Program-made: the position numbers and the translations under genes | NCBI GenBank assembly: GCA_000318405.1 | Contig: KB291743.1 | Coordinates: 73,404-137,403, forward strand | Length of the DNA: 64,000 bases | Direction: 5' to 3' | Source of the DNA: Brevundimonas diminuta 470-4 | Lineage (GTDB): Bacteria > Pseudomonadota > Alphaproteobacteria > Caulobacterales > Caulobacteraceae | The notes under the pieces: model-generated | Told to the model about the DNA's origin: nothing | Database searches by the model: none | What the model saw: only the letters and a program-made list of their open reading frames with translations | Part shown: in pieces, positions 43,657 through 53,736 of the stretch | How positions within the stretch are numbered: position 1 is the stretch's first letter | Layout of the letters: each line of letters opens with the position of its first letter

Positions 43657-44192
43657 TTAGTAGACGTTGCTCATCACGCTGGCGATCAGGCCGGTAGCGA
43701 CCGCGATCATCAGGATGTCATTGCGGCGTGGACGTAGCGGTAACCGCGCGGCGCCGGACGCAGGCCATAGAAGTAGGGGTCGCTGACGTAATAGCTGCGA
43801 TACGCCGGTGGCAGATATCCGCCCGTGCGCCAGCGATAGCCGTAATAGCGCGGCTCGACCCGATAGTAGCCGTAGCCCGGCGCATACCAATAGCCGTTGC
43901 GCGCGCCGCGATAGTCGCGGAATTCGGGGCGTCCGCGCCACCAGTCGCGGTTATCGCGGCTCCAGCGGTCCTGGCGGCGCTGATCCTGACGCCAGTCGCG
44001 GTGATCCGAGCGGCGATCCTGGCGCCAGTCCCGGCGGTCGTCACGACGGTCCTGACGCCAGTCGCGACGGTCATCGCGGCGGTCTTGACGCCACTCACGG
44101 CGATCATGACGATCCTGGGCCTGCGCCATCATGGGAGCGACCGTAGTCGCCAGCGCCAGGGCGATGACGGCGGCCTTGGTCAGGCGGTTCAT
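43657..44192 (-). pseudogene. Second RcnB-like gene with frameshift near its 3' end
   Basis: Exported RcnB-family protein with a signal peptide ([20 protein letters not shown]..., ending AQAQ), a repetitive [11 protein letters not shown] segment (about 30-75) and a Tyr/Arg-rich domain. As read from the ATG at 44192 it stops at 43710 after 160 residues (...RYVHAAMTS). The next frame continues with [21 protein letters not shown] to a stop at 43657, the expected C-terminal strand and helix of RcnB-like proteins. One extra base in the GCCGC run (plus strand 43723-43729) would restore a protein of about 178 residues. Real mutation or base-calling error. GGAG lies 6 bases before the ATG. Confidence 0.78.
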
Positions 44193-44250
44193 GTTAAACT
44201 CCATGCAAAGCGGCGAAACCCTGTCTGGGCCTAACTTCGGCGGCGGCGAA

Positions 44251-44266
44251 TGAACGGCGTCTGAAC
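44251..44266 (-). promoter_or_regulatory. Direct repeat TGAAC-N6-TGAAC upstream of the second RcnB-like gene
   Basis: TGAAC at 44251 and 44262 has an exact 11-bp period, 59 bp before the start codon, the same distance as for the neighbouring RcnB-like gene (60 bp). Candidate response-regulator operator. The rest of the 191-base divergent gap has no clear further element. Confidence 0.6.
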
Positions 44267-44383
44267 CGGGCTGTCAGCCTCGCGTCTGGAGGGGCTGGCG
44301 CGTTAACGCTAATTTCAAACCGCGGGTATTTGAATGCATCTCCGAGAGCGGCGCAGAACGTGCTTCTCAGGAGGAACCTAGCG

Positions 44384-44686
44384 ATGAACGCCCATGATAC
44401 GGCGCGCGAACAGACCGACTACGCGCCCTTGCCCCTGCCCACGCCGGATATGGACGGCGACGCGCTGTTCCGGTTGGGCCTGGCCTATTCGTCCGGACTG
44501 GACGGGTGTCCGATCGACCGGGTGTCGGCCCATATGATCTTCAACCTGGCGGCCATGAAGGGCTCGCTTGAGGCGAAAGGGTATCGCCGCGATCTCAGCC
44601 AGGAAATGGAGCACGACGAGATCGCCGAGGCCCAGCGCGCCGCGCGTCGCTGGATCGACGCCGGTTCATCGTCTCTGGCGGCCTGA
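44384..44686 (+). CDS. Short Sel1-repeat-like protein
   Basis: The 100-residue protein contains GDALFRLGLAYSSG followed by VSAHMIFNLAAMKGSLEAKGYRRDL, the helix-turn-helix layout of one Sel1-type TPR unit, then a C-terminal helix (EIAEAQRAARRWI). No signal peptide, so cytoplasmic. AGGAGG about 8 bases before the ATG at 44384 is a strong ribosome site. Function unknown, probably protein-protein contact. It precedes the complex I subunit gene on the same strand (92-base gap). Confidence 0.72.
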   Translation: MNAHDTAREQTDYAPLPLPTPDMDGDALFRLGLAYSSGLDGCPIDRVSAHMIFNLAAMKGSLEAKGYRRDLSQEMEHDEIAEAQRAARRWIDAGSSSLAA

Positions 44687-44778
44687 TTTCAAGCGGACCG
44701 AGACGGCTTCGGCGTCTGGACCGGGCGGCGACGGCGGGGTATGCACCCGGCAAGTTCTCCGTCCGAAGGATTCCGTCC

Positions 44779-45084
44779 ATGCTCGCTCGCATCTATCGCC
44801 CGGCCAAGACCGCGATGCAGTCCGGCAAGGCCAAGACGCGCGACTGGCGCCTGGAGTTCGAGCCCGCCTCGGCGCGCACGATCGACCCGCTGATGGGCTG
44901 GACCAGCTCGACCGACATGAACGGCCAGGTCCGCCTGAACTTTGAGACCAAGGAAGAGGCGATCGAGTACGCCGAACGCCACGGCATCGCCTTCCGCCTG
45001 CATGAGCCGAACGAGGCGCCGGTCATCATCAAGGCCTACGCCGACAACTTCGCGACTGACCGCAAACAGTCCTGGACCCACTAA
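44779..45084 (+). CDS. NDUFS4-like complex I accessory subunit
   Basis: The 101-residue protein of the ETC complex I subunit conserved-region family is homologous to mitochondrial NDUFS4. It is an accessory of NADH:quinone oxidoreductase found in Alphaproteobacteria and usually encoded apart from the nuo operon, as here. MLARIYRPAKTAMQSGKAKT, WRLEFEP, DPLMGWTSSTDMNGQVRLNF and a closing KQSWTH are characteristic. It probably binds the peripheral arm on the cytoplasmic side. tRNA-Arg begins 19 bases after the stop and may be co-transcribed. Confidence 0.9.
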   Translation: MLARIYRPAKTAMQSGKAKTRDWRLEFEPASARTIDPLMGWTSSTDMNGQVRLNFETKEEAIEYAERHGIAFRLHEPNEAPVIIKAYADNFATDRKQSWTH

Positions 45085-45103
45085 GGTCTGGTGATGGCCC
45101 CTG

Positions 45104-46332
<1,229 letters not shown>

Positions 46333-46458
46333 ATGGGCTCCGGTGAATTGTCCGTTCGAGCGCCAGATTGGCTACCGCCGGAGCGTCGGGCAAGGCTTTG
46401 ACAACGGCGAAGACGGCGTCGGGACGACAGCGCCGCTTAATGAATTAATATTGATTCT

Positions 46459-46477
46459 GATAATCGTTCGCACTAAA
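46459..46477. promoter_or_regulatory. Fur-like box upstream of the heme receptor gene
   Basis: GATAATCGTTCGCACTAAA, in an AT-rich stretch 32-50 bases before the receptor ATG, resembles half of a Fur box. It shares ATAATC(G/A)TTCGCA with a better palindrome before the other TonB receptor at 53550. Iron-responsive control is expected for both; the assignment is inferred. Confidence 0.5.
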
Positions 46478-46508
46478 GGCGAAGCCTCTTTTAAACAGGG
46501 TGCTGCCT

Positions 46509-48719
46509 ATGCGTTCGCTATTGATGATTTCCGCCGGACTCGCCGCCCTCGGGGCCGCCCTGCCGGCCAGCGCCGAGGACGCGTTGGAGATCGACCTTAA
46601 TCAACCGGTGAGGGTGGCTCCGGTCACGGTTGTCGGCACTCGCACCGAGCGGCGCACCGACGAAGTCCCCGCCAGCATCAGCGTGATCACCGCCAGGGAT
46701 ATCGAGAACAACCTCGTAACGGACATCAAGGACCTGATCCGGTTCGAGCCGGGCGTCAGCGTTCCGACCAGTCCCGCCCGCTTCTCGGCCGCCCTGTCGG
46801 GCGCCGGGCGGGACGGCAACTCGGGCTTCACCATTCGCGGCATGGGCGGCAACCGGGTGCTGATCGTCCAGGACGGCGTGCGAGTGCCGGACGGCTTCGC
46901 CTTCGGCGCCCAGGCGGTCGGGCGCGGCGGCTATAATGACCTGGATCTGGTCAAGTCGGTCGAGATCCTGCGCGGTCCGGCCTCCGCTCTGTATGGCTCT
47001 GACGGCATCGCGGGGGCGGTCAGCTTCACCTCCAAGGATCCTTCCGACTTCATCGAGGCGGGCCGCAGCTTCGGCGCGCGTGCGCGCGTCGGCTACAGTT
47101 CCGCCGACGAGGGCTGGACCGAGGGGCTGGCCCTGGCCGGGCGCAGCGGCGCCCTGTCGGGTCTGTTGGCCTACACCCGACGTGACGCACAAGAGACCGA
47201 GAACATGGCTGAGACCGGCGGCGTCGGCGCGACCCGCACCCAGCCCAATCCTCAGGACTTCGCCTCCAACGCCGTGTTGGCCAAGCTGGTCTGGGATGTG
47301 AACGACCATCACACCCTGCGCCTGACCTACGATCACTTCGATCAGGACATGGATGGCGAGGCGCTGAGCAGTTATTCGGCCACGGTCGTCGGCTTGACGG
47401 CTCATGACGAGACGCAGCGCGATCGCATCAGCCTCGACTGGCGGTTCGATGACGTCCTGGGTCTGGATTCCGGCTCTGTGGCCGCCTTCTGGCAGGATTC
47501 GACCACGCGCCAGTTCACCTATGAGGACCGCACGCCTGCGGTCGACCGCACGCGCGACGTGACGTTCGACAACGCTGTATGGGGGCTGGCGGCGCAGGGC
47601 TCGAGAAGCTTCGGAGGGGAGGGCGTTCGCCACCGGATCACCTTCGGCGCCGACTGGTCGCGCACCACCCAGGAAGGGATCCGCGACGGCACGGTCCCGC
47701 CGATGGGCGAGCCTTTCCCCGCCCGGCCTTTCCCCAAGACCGAGTTCGACCTGGCGGGTCTGTTCATCCAGGACGAGATCGACCTGCTGGACGGCCGTCT
47801 CAGCATCATTCCGGCCCTGCGCTATGACTGGTACGAGCTGACGCCCAAGGCCGACGCCCTGTTCCCGACCCCGGCCGAAGGGCAGAGCGACAGCCATCTG
47901 TCGCCCAAGATCGGGGCCATCTACTGGGCCGACGATCATTTCGGCGTCTTCGCCAACTACGCCCAGGGCTTCAAGGCGCCCTCGCCGATGCAGGTGAACA
48001 ACTTCTTCGCCAACCCTGTGTTCGGCTATGAGTCCATTCCCAATCCGGACCTGAAGCCCGAGACCAGCCACAGCATCGAGGGCGGCTTCCGCTTCCGCAA
48101 TCTGGAGGCCTTCGGCGGCGCCCTTTCGCTGCAGGCCACGGCCTTCCGCACGAAATACGACGACTTCATCAATCAGGTCGTGGTGCGCGGGACCGGCGTG
48201 CCGGGCGTCGATCCGCTGATCTATCAGTACGTCAACCTGACCAAGGTCGAGATCTGGGGGCTGGAAGCGCGCGGCGACATTCACTGGGACAACGGTTTCT
48301 CGACCATTGTCGCCGCCTCCTTCGCCGACGGCGAGCAGGAGACGGACGGCAAGCGCGGCGCCCTGACCAGCGTGGATCCGATCAAGCTGGTCGGCGGCCT
48401 GAACTACGCCGCCCTCTCGGGCGTCTGGGGCGGAAGCGCCACGGTCACCTGGTCGGACAGGAAGTCGAACCACGAATGCGGCGGCGGCCTGTGCTGGCCG
48501 GGCGAGCGCTTCACCCTGCTGGATGTGACGGCCTTCTGGAACGTGACGGAACGGGCCACGCTGCGCGCCGGCGCCTTCAACGTCTTTGACGAGAAATACG
48601 CCTGGTGGAGCGACGTGCGCGGCCTGAGCCGTCCTGCTGTCGGCGCTCGACCGGCGACGCTGGACGCCTTTACCCAGCCCGGCCGCAACTTCGGCGTGTC
48701 TCTGAGCGTGCGTCTGTGA
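46509..48719 (+). CDS. TonB-dependent heme/hemoglobin-type receptor
   Basis: The 736-residue outer-membrane receptor imports a large ligand using TonB energy. It has a signal peptide (to about residue 22, ALPASAE), TonB box region (VRVAPVTVVGTRTERR), plug domain (about 45-160, RGMGGNRVLIVQDGVRV) and 22-strand barrel ending FGVSLSVRL. GFKAPSPMQVNNFFANP followed by IPNPDLKPETS matches the FRAP/NPDL boxes of heme and hemoglobin receptors. The ATG at 46509 has AGGG 8 bases upstream. It is preceded by a Fur-like box and followed by a co-directional exported protein gene, probably one operon. Confidence 0.87.
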   Translation: MRSLLMISAGLAALGAALPASAEDALEIDLNQPVRVAPVTVVGTRTERRTDEVPASISVITARDIENNLVTDIKDLIRFEPGVSVPTSPARFSAALSGAGRDGNSGFTIRGMGGNRVLIVQDGVRVPDGFAFGAQAVGRGGYNDLDLVKSVEILRGPASALYGSDGIAGAVSFTSKDPSDFIEAGRSFGARARVGYSSADEGWTEGLALAGRSGALSGLLAYTRRDAQETENMAETGGVGATRTQPNPQDFASNAVLAKLVWDVNDHHTLRLTYDHFDQDMDGEALSSYSATVVGLTAHDETQRDRISLDWRFDDVLGLDSGSVAAFWQDSTTRQFTYEDRTPAVDRTRDVTFDNAVWGLAAQGSRSFGGEGVRHRITFGADWSRTTQEGIRDGTVPPMGEPFPARPFPKTEFDLAGLFIQDEIDLLDGRLSIIPALRYDWYELTPKADALFPTPAEGQSDSHLSPKIGAIYWADDHFGVFANYAQGFKAPSPMQVNNFFANPVFGYESIPNPDLKPETSHSIEGGFRFRNLEAFGGALSLQATAFRTKYDDFINQVVVRGTGVPGVDPLIYQYVNLTKVEIWGLEARGDIHWDNGFSTIVAASFADGEQETDGKRGALTSVDPIKLVGGLNYAALSGVWGGSATVTWSDRKSNHECGGGLCWPGERFTLLDVTAFWNVTERATLRAGAFNVFDEKYAWWSDVRGLSRPAVGARPATLDAFTQPGRNFGVSLSVRL

Positions 48720-48781
48720 GCGCGACCATGCCGCGCAAGCGTCAGCTGAAACCCCGCCCTTCGCAAACCAATGGAGCCCCC

Positions 48782-49753
48782 ATGCGTGCAATCTTGATTG
48801 CGGCCGCCCTGCTGACCGGCGCCCCGGCCGTCCAGGCCTTGCCCGCCTCGACGGCGACGGGCCAGACCCAGGCGCCCGTCAGCGCCTTTGAACAGGACCG
48901 TCAGGCCATCCTGGCCCAGGTCGGCGATTATCGCGTGCGTTTCGACATGCGCGAGACGGTCGGCCTGCAGGCGGACTATCAGCCGCTCGAGCCCAAGCGG
49001 TCCGGCGGCACCGAGATCGTGCGTGTCGTCTACGACACCGGCGATCGCATCAGTCTTCAGCACATCCTGGTCATGTATCACGAGGGCCAGACCATACTGG
49101 TCAAGCACTGGCGTCAGGACTGGGCCTATCAGCCCGAGACCGTGCTGACCTACGCCGGACCGAACCAGTGGACCCTGACTCCTGTGTCGGCCGAAGAGCG
49201 TCGCGGCGCCTGGTCCCAGACCGTCTGGCAAACGGACGATTCGCCTCGCTACGGGGGCGTGGGACGTTGGAGCTACGACAATGGCATGACTGTGTGGACG
49301 TCCGGCCCGACCTGGCGGCCGCTGGCCCGTCGCGACGCCGTGCGCAACCCGGTCTATGACCGTTATCTCGGGACCAATCGCCACGTTATCCGTCCGGGCG
49401 GCTGGGTCCACATTCAGGACAACGTCAAGATGACGGGGCGTAACGGCGGCGTTCCTCAGGCCGTGGTTCAGGAAGACGTGGTCAACACCTATGACGGCTC
49501 GACGGCCTTCGAGCCCAAGCCCGGCGACGACTATTGGGCCGCGACCAAAGACTATTGGGCCGAGGTCCGCGCCGCATGGGACGCCGTGATCGCACGTGAG
49601 GGAGGCGTCCATGTTCAGGAGGTCGCCGAAACCGGCGCCGTCACCAGCGCCCCTCTGATGGACCTGGCGGACCAGATCAACGCCGGGACATTGACCCCCC
49701 CGGCTGCCGTAGAGCGCGCCCGCGCCCTGATCGCTGACGCAACCCAGCGCTAA
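48782..49753 (+). CDS. Exported protein linked to the heme receptor (DUF6607-like)
   Basis: Protein of unknown function, 323 residues, with a signal peptide (MRAILIAAALLTGAPAVQALPA) and a beta-rich body (ISLQHILVMYHEGQTILVKHWRQDWAYQP, GRWSYDNGMTVWTSG, RHVIRPGGWVHIQDNVKM). It resembles the DUF6607 family often found beside TonB receptors, but that name is from memory and should be verified. GGAG sits 6 bases before the ATG at 48782. It follows the heme receptor after 62 bases and is followed by two strong terminators. A role in heme or iron acquisition is inferred from position. Confidence 0.7.
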   Translation: MRAILIAAALLTGAPAVQALPASTATGQTQAPVSAFEQDRQAILAQVGDYRVRFDMRETVGLQADYQPLEPKRSGGTEIVRVVYDTGDRISLQHILVMYHEGQTILVKHWRQDWAYQPETVLTYAGPNQWTLTPVSAEERRGAWSQTVWQTDDSPRYGGVGRWSYDNGMTVWTSGPTWRPLARRDAVRNPVYDRYLGTNRHVIRPGGWVHIQDNVKMTGRNGGVPQAVVQEDVVNTYDGSTAFEPKPGDDYWAATKDYWAEVRAAWDAVIAREGGVHVQEVAETGAVTSAPLMDLADQINAGTLTPPAAVERARALIADATQR

Positions 49754-49760
49754 ACGGTCA

Positions 49761-49801
49761 GACGCTCCTCGCCATGGCAGTGAATGGCGAGGGGCGTCTC
49801 T
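49761..49801 (+). terminator. Terminator of the heme receptor operon
   Basis: GACGCTCCTCGCCAT pairs with ATGGCGAGGGGCGTC (one T-G) around GGCAGTGA, followed by TCTTATTAT. It lies 7 bases after the stop of the exported protein gene. Confidence 0.85.
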
Positions 49802-49851
49802 TATTATCCGAGAGGCCCGTCGTAAGGGTCCGCACCACGCTTTTGAGACGG

Positions 49852-49889
49852 GAAGGGCCCTGGCGGAGATCGCCAGGGCCCTTCTTTTT
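49852..49889 (+). terminator. Second strong terminator, 50 bases after the first
   Basis: A perfect 14-bp stem GAAGGGCCCTGGCG/CGCCAGGGCCCTTC with loop GAGAT, followed by TTTTT. It lies in the 165-base gap between convergent operons. No coding sequence is seen between the two terminators. Confidence 0.88.
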
Positions 49890-49918
49890 AGTTCTCGCTT
49901 CGCGTCAGAGTTTCTTCA

Positions 49919-51340
49919 TCAGCGCGCGGGGCGGATGCGCAGCACGGAGTCGTTTCCGTCCGTGGTCCAGCCGGACTTGACAGCGACATAGACGTTGCCG
50001 CGTCCGTCGGTCGAGACGTGGTTCGCCACCGGTGGGGCGGGCAGGTTGGCGACGATGCGGCCGTCGACGTCGGTGACCGTCACCGTGCCGGCGCCGAAGG
50101 TGCTGACGAAAGCGCGGCGCGACTTAGGCTCGAACACAACGTTCAGGGCGCCCGCGCCGACCGGGGTGTCGGCCACGACAGAACCGTCCGAACCGTTCAG
50201 CACCACCAGGTTGTCGGTGCCCTGGCCCGCGACGAAGATGCGGTCGGTCTGCGGATCGTGCGAAACGCCGATCACGCTGCGCGCGCCGGGCACGCGGAAG
50301 ACGTTCAGCACGGTGTCGGCGGCGGCGTCGATGACCGCGACCTCATTGGTCGAGTTGGAGGCGACGTACAGGCGGCGCGCCTCGCGGTCATAGGAGACGC
50401 TGGCGGCCGAGAAAGTCTCGCCGCGCACGGTCGAGTCGATCTTAATGCGCTTGGCCACCGTCAGGGCGCCGGTGTCGAACACCACGATCTCGGGCTCGAA
50501 CGTGGCGCTGGCGTAGGCCTTGCCGTGTTCTTCGTCGATGACGACGTCGCGGGCGTGGTTGACCGTTCCCGGCTCGAACTGGCGCACCAGCGACAGGTCC
50601 GATTGGCGATAGACGGCCACCGTGTTCTGGCGGCTGTTCGTGACCCAGACGGTGTCGTTGGCGTCATCGACGCCGACGCCGTAGACGGCGAAGACGCCGC
50701 CGTCCTGGGGCTGGCCGTCGCGACCGGCGCGGCCCGGCGCGGCGGCCGGGGTGATGCGGGCTTCGACCGCCAGGGTGTCGGCGTTCAGGCGCAGCAACTC
50801 CGACTGGCGCACCGGCGGACGGCCGACCGCCGAGGTGGCGAAGACGGCGTTGCGCTTGGCGCTATAGGCGGTCTGGTACAGGCCGCGCGTCGGCTGGATG
50901 CTGGTGATCCGGTAGGCCGCCTCGTTCGACAGCGGCACGTTCGGCGAAATCTTCAGATTGGCCAGGACGGCGTTGTAGGGCGCCTGCGACACCGCCACGA
51001 TCGGATGATTGCCCGGCTGGGCGTCGGCGGGCAGCGTCAGCCGCGCCTCGAACCCGCCCTCGGCGTTGGCCGTGATCGGGCCGGTCGACAGCGGCGTCTG
51101 GCCGTACATCAGGACGATGCTCTGGCCCGGATGGAAGCCGCGACCGGCAGCGACGACCGGGCCGCCGGGCAGGACGGGCTTGCCGCGCTCGCCCGAGGCG
51201 AAGCTGACCTGGCCGCCGTCCAGACGCTCGGGCGCCGAGAAGAGGGCCTGGGCCGAGGCCGCCGCCGGCACTGCGACGGCCGATGCCGCCAGAAGGGCGC
51301 CGAGGGCGGCGCCGCGAAGGGATTTGCTTAGGGTAGTCAT
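49919..51340 (-). CDS. Exported YncE-like beta-propeller protein
   Basis: The 473-residue protein has a signal peptide (to about residue 31, PAAASAQ), an N-terminal all-beta segment (about 40-130) and a seven-bladed YVTN-type propeller. Blades are seen as repeated VYGVGVDDANDTVWVTNSRQNTVAVY, RRLYVASNSTNEVAVIDAAAD and DRIFVAGQGTDNLVVLNGSDG. It resembles YncE, an iron-regulated periplasmic protein of E. coli. It follows the second TonB receptor by 18 bases on the same strand, so it is likely part of the same iron-responsive operon. Ligand unknown. Confidence 0.83.
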   Translation of the reverse strand: MTTLSKSLRGAALGALLAASAVAVPAAASAQALFSAPERLDGGQVSFASGERGKPVLPGGPVVAAGRGFHPGQSIVLMYGQTPLSTGPITANAEGGFEARLTLPADAQPGNHPIVAVSQAPYNAVLANLKISPNVPLSNEAAYRITSIQPTRGLYQTAYSAKRNAVFATSAVGRPPVRQSELLRLNADTLAVEARITPAAAPGRAGRDGQPQDGGVFAVYGVGVDDANDTVWVTNSRQNTVAVYRQSDLSLVRQFEPGTVNHARDVVIDEEHGKAYASATFEPEIVVFDTGALTVAKRIKIDSTVRGETFSAASVSYDREARRLYVASNSTNEVAVIDAAADTVLNVFRVPGARSVIGVSHDPQTDRIFVAGQGTDNLVVLNGSDGSVVADTPVGAGALNVVFEPKSRRAFVSTFGAGTVTVTDVDGRIVANLPAPPVANHVSTDGRGNVYVAVKSGWTTDGNDSVLRIRPAR

Positions 51341-51358
51341 GATCGCAGTTTCTCCGGA

Positions 51359-53464
51359 TCAGAAGCGGGTGGTCAGGCCAACGAAGAAGCGGCGGCCGGG
51401 CGAGTAGTAGCCATCGCCGGCGGTGCCGCTGACCTTCTCGTTGAAGAGGTTGGAAATGCCGGCGCGCAGCGTCACCGTGTCGGACGCCTCATAGGCGGTC
51501 GTCAGGTCGAACTCGGTGCGGGCGTTGGTCAGGGTCGAGCCGCCGCTCAACTGTTCGCCGGTGTACTGGGCCGACAGCATGACCCCCAGGCGATCGGTCG
51601 CCCGCCAGTCCAGCGAGGCGTAGCCCGACCATTCCGGCGTGGTGATCAGGCTGGCCCCGGTGTCCAGGTTCTTGGCCTCGATCATCCAGGTGGCGTTGCC
51701 GCGCAGGGTCAGATCATAGGGCAACCTGGCCTGGCCGGTCAGTTCAAGACCTTTGGTGCGGGCGCGCTGGATGTTCTCGTTCTTGGTCCACCAGCGGCCT
51801 TCGAAATAGCCCAGCGGCGCGTACTGGATCTTGTTCTCGAAGTCGGTGTGGAAATAGGTGGCGGCGAAGCTGTAGGCGGCGCCGTCATAGGCGAAGCCGA
51901 ACTCATAGCTGGTGCTTTCCTCAGGCTTCAGGTTGGGGTTGCCCGCCATCCAGCAGGTGCCCGAGGTGTAGATCAGCGGGTTGCCGTTTCCGTCCAGGAT
52001 CGGGTTTCCGCTCTTATCCCTGGCGACCATGCCGATCAGGCCCCGGCATCCGTTGCCGCCCGAGTTGGTCGCCGCGCCGGCGCTGTTCTCTTTCAGGGAC
52101 GGGGCGCGGAAGCCCTTGGAGACCCCGCCGCGCAGGGTCCAGGCCTCGGCCGGATGCCAGACCAGATAGGCGCGCGGACTGAAGTGCTCGCCGTACTTGT
52201 CATGGCTGTCCAGACGGCCGCCCAGCGTCAGCAGCAGATTCTCGCGCAGGGTGATCTGGTCCTCGGCGAAGATGGCCGCCGTGTCGCCCTTCAGCGTGGC
52301 GCCGGTGATGACGTTGCCGTCATAGTCGATCGGCACCGTGCCGATGGTGTCGGTATTGGTCAGTTCTTCCTGGCGATACTGGGCGCCGATGGCGAACTTG
52401 TGCTGCCAGACGAAATTCTTTTCGAAGTTCCACAGGCCGTCGACGATCCATTCCTCGAACTCGCCGGAGCCTCCGTACTCGCCCATCGCCTTGTTCTCGA
52501 AGGCGTTGCGATAGACGTCCAGACGCGTCTTGCCGAAGGACCATTCGCCCTCATGGCTGACGCGGAAATTGGTGCGTTCGGTCTCGGAGCCGAAGGCTCC
52601 CTGCGGCGTCAGCACGCCGTTGCGGTTCGGCACCAGCAGCTTGGGCGCCAGGGGCTCCTCCACCCCGTAGTTCGCCTCGAACGAGAAGTTGTGATTCTCG
52701 ACCGGCGCCCAGTTCAGCACGCCGTTCAGGCTCTTGTTGACGACGCCGCCCGCGCCGTTGTTGCTCGAGATGTTCACCTCGTCCGGCTTGGTTCGGGCGT
52801 AGGTCGCGCCCAGGCGCAGGCCCAGGTTCTCGGCCAGCGGACCGGCCACGTTGACGCCCAGTTGATAGGCGTCGCCGCGGTCGGAATCCTCGGACCAGGT
52901 GTAGCTGGTGTTGGCCGAGCCGCGCCACGTCGGGGCGATCTTGCGGGTGATGATGTTGATGACCCCGCCCATCGCGTCGGAGCCGTAGAGCGACGACATC
53001 GGCCCGCGCACCACCTCGATGCGCTCGATCATGTCGGGCGAAATCCAGTTCAGGTCCTGTCGACCCAGGTCGGGGCGATAGCTGATGTCGCGCGAGTTGC
53101 CGACGCGGCGGCCGTCGACCAGAACCAGGGTGTAGTTGTCCGGCAGGCCGCGAATGGTGATCTTGGACATGGCGCCGGTCGGGCTGACGCCCCCGGTCAC
53201 GCCGGGCAGACGGCCCAGCAGTTCGCCCAGGCTCTGCACAGGCTGACGCTCGATCTCGTCGCGGGTGATGACGCTGACCGAGGCCGGGGCGTTGCGGACG
53301 TCCACGGCCGTGCCTGACGCCGTGACGATGACGTCGCCGACCACGGTGGCCTGGGGATCGACGCCGGAGGCGTCCGGCATGAAGGTCTCGGCTAGAGCCG
53401 GCGACGTGGCGAGTAGGGTGGAGGTCATCAGGCCCAGCCCGATGCTGCGTTTCGACAGGTGCAT
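51359..53464 (-). CDS. TonB-dependent siderophore receptor (FepA/CirA-like)
   Basis: The 701-residue outer-membrane receptor has a signal peptide (about 1-26, TSPALAE), a TonB box (GDVIVTASGT), a plug (about 55-170, ITIRGLPDNYTLVLVDGRRV, DMIERIEVVRGPMSSLYGSDAMGG) and a barrel ending RRFFVGLTTRF. Layout and motifs match catecholate-siderophore/colicin receptors. The ATG at 53464 has GGGGG 6 bases upstream; an in-frame TTG at 53476 is less likely. The next gene is the YncE-like protein. A palindromic Fur-like box stands 86 bp upstream and a LysR gene is divergent. Confidence 0.9.
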   Translation of the reverse strand: MHLSKRSIGLGLMTSTLLATSPALAETFMPDASGVDPQATVVGDVIVTASGTAVDVRNAPASVSVITRDEIERQPVQSLGELLGRLPGVTGGVSPTGAMSKITIRGLPDNYTLVLVDGRRVGNSRDISYRPDLGRQDLNWISPDMIERIEVVRGPMSSLYGSDAMGGVINIITRKIAPTWRGSANTSYTWSEDSDRGDAYQLGVNVAGPLAENLGLRLGATYARTKPDEVNISSNNGAGGVVNKSLNGVLNWAPVENHNFSFEANYGVEEPLAPKLLVPNRNGVLTPQGAFGSETERTNFRVSHEGEWSFGKTRLDVYRNAFENKAMGEYGGSGEFEEWIVDGLWNFEKNFVWQHKFAIGAQYRQEELTNTDTIGTVPIDYDGNVITGATLKGDTAAIFAEDQITLRENLLLTLGGRLDSHDKYGEHFSPRAYLVWHPAEAWTLRGGVSKGFRAPSLKENSAGAATNSGGNGCRGLIGMVARDKSGNPILDGNGNPLIYTSGTCWMAGNPNLKPEESTSYEFGFAYDGAAYSFAATYFHTDFENKIQYAPLGYFEGRWWTKNENIQRARTKGLELTGQARLPYDLTLRGNATWMIEAKNLDTGASLITTPEWSGYASLDWRATDRLGVMLSAQYTGEQLSGGSTLTNARTEFDLTTAYEASDTVTLRAGISNLFNEKVSGTAGDGYYSPGRRFFVGLTTRF

Positions 53465-53549
53465 GTGCGCCCCCAAAGGCGTGCGTTAGGCGGGCGGCGG
53501 GCTCCCGGGGAGGGGAGGAAAGCTCGACCGTGCGAGCGACGCCGCTCCT

Positions 53550-53568
53550 AATAATCATTCGCATTATT
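53550..53568. promoter_or_regulatory. Fur-like palindrome upstream of the siderophore receptor
   Basis: AATAATCATTCGCATTATT is a 19-bp palindrome with perfect 6-base arms (AATAAT/ATTATT), very AT-rich against its surroundings. It lies in the 272-base gap between the leftward receptor gene and the rightward LysR gene. It has Fur-box size and composition. The rest of the gap has no other recognised element. Confidence 0.6.
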
Positions 53569-53736
53569 GTCTCAATGTCGTATTCGACATGGGGCCTATT
53601 CGTCTCTCTGCATGAGGCGGCGACCAGCGGCAGGCGGCGAAAACGGGTCGCGGACTGCGGCGCATACATGTTGCAATTAAGAGGCGTTCTTAATACAGCC
53701 GGTGGCGACGCGCGGGGCGTCATGCAGCGAGGCCAT

